From Sporosarcina sp. ACRSM (GTDB taxonomy: Bacteria; Bacillota; Bacilli; Bacillales_A; Planococcaceae), in assembly GCF_022346545.1 (NCBI RefSeq), contig NZ_JAKRNU010000013.1, positions 62,001 to 126,000 of the forward strand: a stretch of DNA of 64,000 nt. The letters run 5' to 3'. This document shows, piece after piece, positions 63,129 to 64,000 of this stretch. The notes under the pieces are model-generated. The model saw only the letters and a program-made list of their open reading frames with translations, did not search any database and had not been told where the DNA came from. Position 1 is the stretch's first letter. Each line of letters starts with the position of its first letter. Position numbers and translations under genes: made by a program.

Positions 63129-64000
63129 TCACCCCATAATATTTTGGTATTTTAAAATCATATCTTCTGTCGGGATTCGTGCATATATGCGGGTTGTATT
63201 CAAATCCTCATGCCCCATCTCGTCCGCAATAAACTGAAGATCCGCTCCCCTTGCCAACATGTTGGTTGCAAACGTATGTCGAAGAACATGCGGGTGAAGA
63301 GTCTGAGTGAACCCAGCTTGTTTTCCTAGTTTCCTTGTAACCAAATAGATTCCGTTCTTTCCGAGCGCCTGGCCAAATTTATTTAGAAATAAAGGCTCAA
63401 TCTTATTCCCTGAGCGCGTCCGCAAATAATCTTTTAATACAAGCCCACATTCTTCAGAGAAATGGACGTGTCGGATCTTTTTCCCTTTTCCCTCGACAAT
63501 TGCCGTCCGTTTGTCTACATCCACTTCTTGAATGGTCAAGTTTACCACTTCAGACTCACGGCACCCTGTAGAGAGGAGAAAGAGAATGAGCGCCCGATTT
63601 CTAATGGACAGGTTTTCGGCTGCCCGTTTCAAGCGAGCAACCTCCTGCTCATTCAGATATTTAGGCAACGACTGAGGAATCTTTGGCTTCCACCGTTTTT
63701 TCATCAACACATTCTCCATGTATTCCTCTTGCAGACAGTATTGAAAAAAGGATGATAGAGCGGAAAATACAAGGTCTATCGTTTTCGGTTTCTTATCTTG
63801 AGAAAACTGGTTAAGCCATGTTAACACCTCTTCAGATGTAAGTTGGTCAAGGGGAGTGGAACATTCCCTTAAAAATCTTTCCAGGTATTTGCGGTACTTT
63901 GAAATGGTTGCCTCTGCTTTAAGCTCTAGTTTCAGGCTAAGCAGGTATTCATTTAAGATGATTCTTGTTTCCTTTAGAAGGTTCTCACAGGTGCTTTCCC
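63129..64000 (-). CDS. Tyrosine recombinase, long member of pair B (5' end beyond window)
   Basis: At least 290 codons are open to the window edge. The visible part has one core-binding unit (ILNEYLLSLKLELKAEATIS to FFQYCLQEE) and a catalytic domain with Arg in STGCRESEV, Lys in EGKGKKIRH, HVLRHTFATNML, MGHEDLNTT and Tyr in RIYARIPT. It ends NIMG, like the YMG end of the pair A long enzyme. Residues before the core-binding unit (ESTCENLLKETR) resemble a linker, so additional tandem units are likely outside the window. Confidence 0.88.
   Translation of the reverse strand, partial: ESTCENLLKETRIILNEYLLSLKLELKAEATISKYRKYLERFLRECSTPLDQLTSEEVLTWLNQFSQDKKPKTIDLVFSALSSFFQYCLQEEYMENVLMKKRWKPKIPQSLPKYLNEQEVARLKRAAENLSIRNRALILFLLSTGCRESEVVNLTIQEVDVDKRTAIVEGKGKKIRHVHFSEECGLVLKDYLRTRSGNKIEPLFLNKFGQALGKNGIYLVTRKLGKQAGFTQTLHPHVLRHTFATNMLARGADLQFIADEMGHEDLNTTRIYARIPTEDMILKYQNIMG

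Noticed and set aside
59207..64000. Prophage integrase region
   Set aside because: There are several recombinases but no phage structural, replication or lysis genes in the window.

Overview
The window looks like a chromosomal segment of a low-GC Gram-positive of the order Bacillales, most likely a Sporosarcina-like member of the Planococcaceae/Caryophanaceae. The evidence is a ComK competence regulator, several SLH or S-layer-type surface proteins, AGGAGG ribosome binding sites throughout, Fur 7-1-7 boxes and a Bacillus-type tRNA-Asp. The genus is inferred. There is no rRNA operon, CRISPR array or prophage.

Layout. 1-2.6 kb: a p-aminobenzoyl-glutamate-type transporter (cut by the window edge), then decayed remnants of three amino-sugar/polysaccharide genes (NagB, UDP-GlcNAc 2-epimerase, DegT aminotransferase). 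2.7-6 kb: small membrane and coiled-coil proteins and a YifB/ComM ATPase. 6.2-12.3 kb: an RND efflux operon (TolC-like protein, membrane fusion lipoprotein, RND pump), with the TolC-like partner notable in a Gram-positive. 12.7-14.3 kb: a small alarmone synthetase divergent from a TetR regulator. A palindrome of the form TGACA-N3-TGTCA recurs four times here and three times upstream of a small gene at 3.4 kb, suggesting a small TetR regulon. 14.3-17.4 kb: an HlyD plus ABC-2 permease export pair and a lipoprotein. 17.6-31 kb: cell-surface genes (two SLH proteins, a seven-repeat secreted protein, an SbsA-type Ig protein, a subtilisin), interrupted by a tyrosine recombinase, tRNA-Asp and an IS607-type element carrying an intact TnpB. 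31-34 kb: a chemoreceptor, then comK divergent from a small sigma-70 factor. 34.7-51 kb: an island resembling a defence island: a DEAD/DEAH helicase operon, an operon of three different dynamin-like GTPases (one fused to two putative extracellular TcaA-like domains), a DUF262/DUF1524 GmrSD-like protein, and small DUF1643 and DUF2971 proteins.

51-64 kb is the most unusual part. Two large S-layer-type genes without signal peptide or SLH anchor converge on each other. Both begin at the same 16-bp sequence encoding SAINA, and their 3' flanks form a long inverted repeat with an IS3-family element in its centre. Recombinase remnants border the pair. Next to it lies a tandem array of tyrosine recombinases in long/short pairs: one with a tail beyond the window, one decayed, and one whose long member carries four tandem core-binding domains before a single catalytic domain. 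I read this as a candidate surface-antigen cassette reservoir with its own recombination machinery. The link between cassettes and recombinases is inference; the architecture is visible directly.
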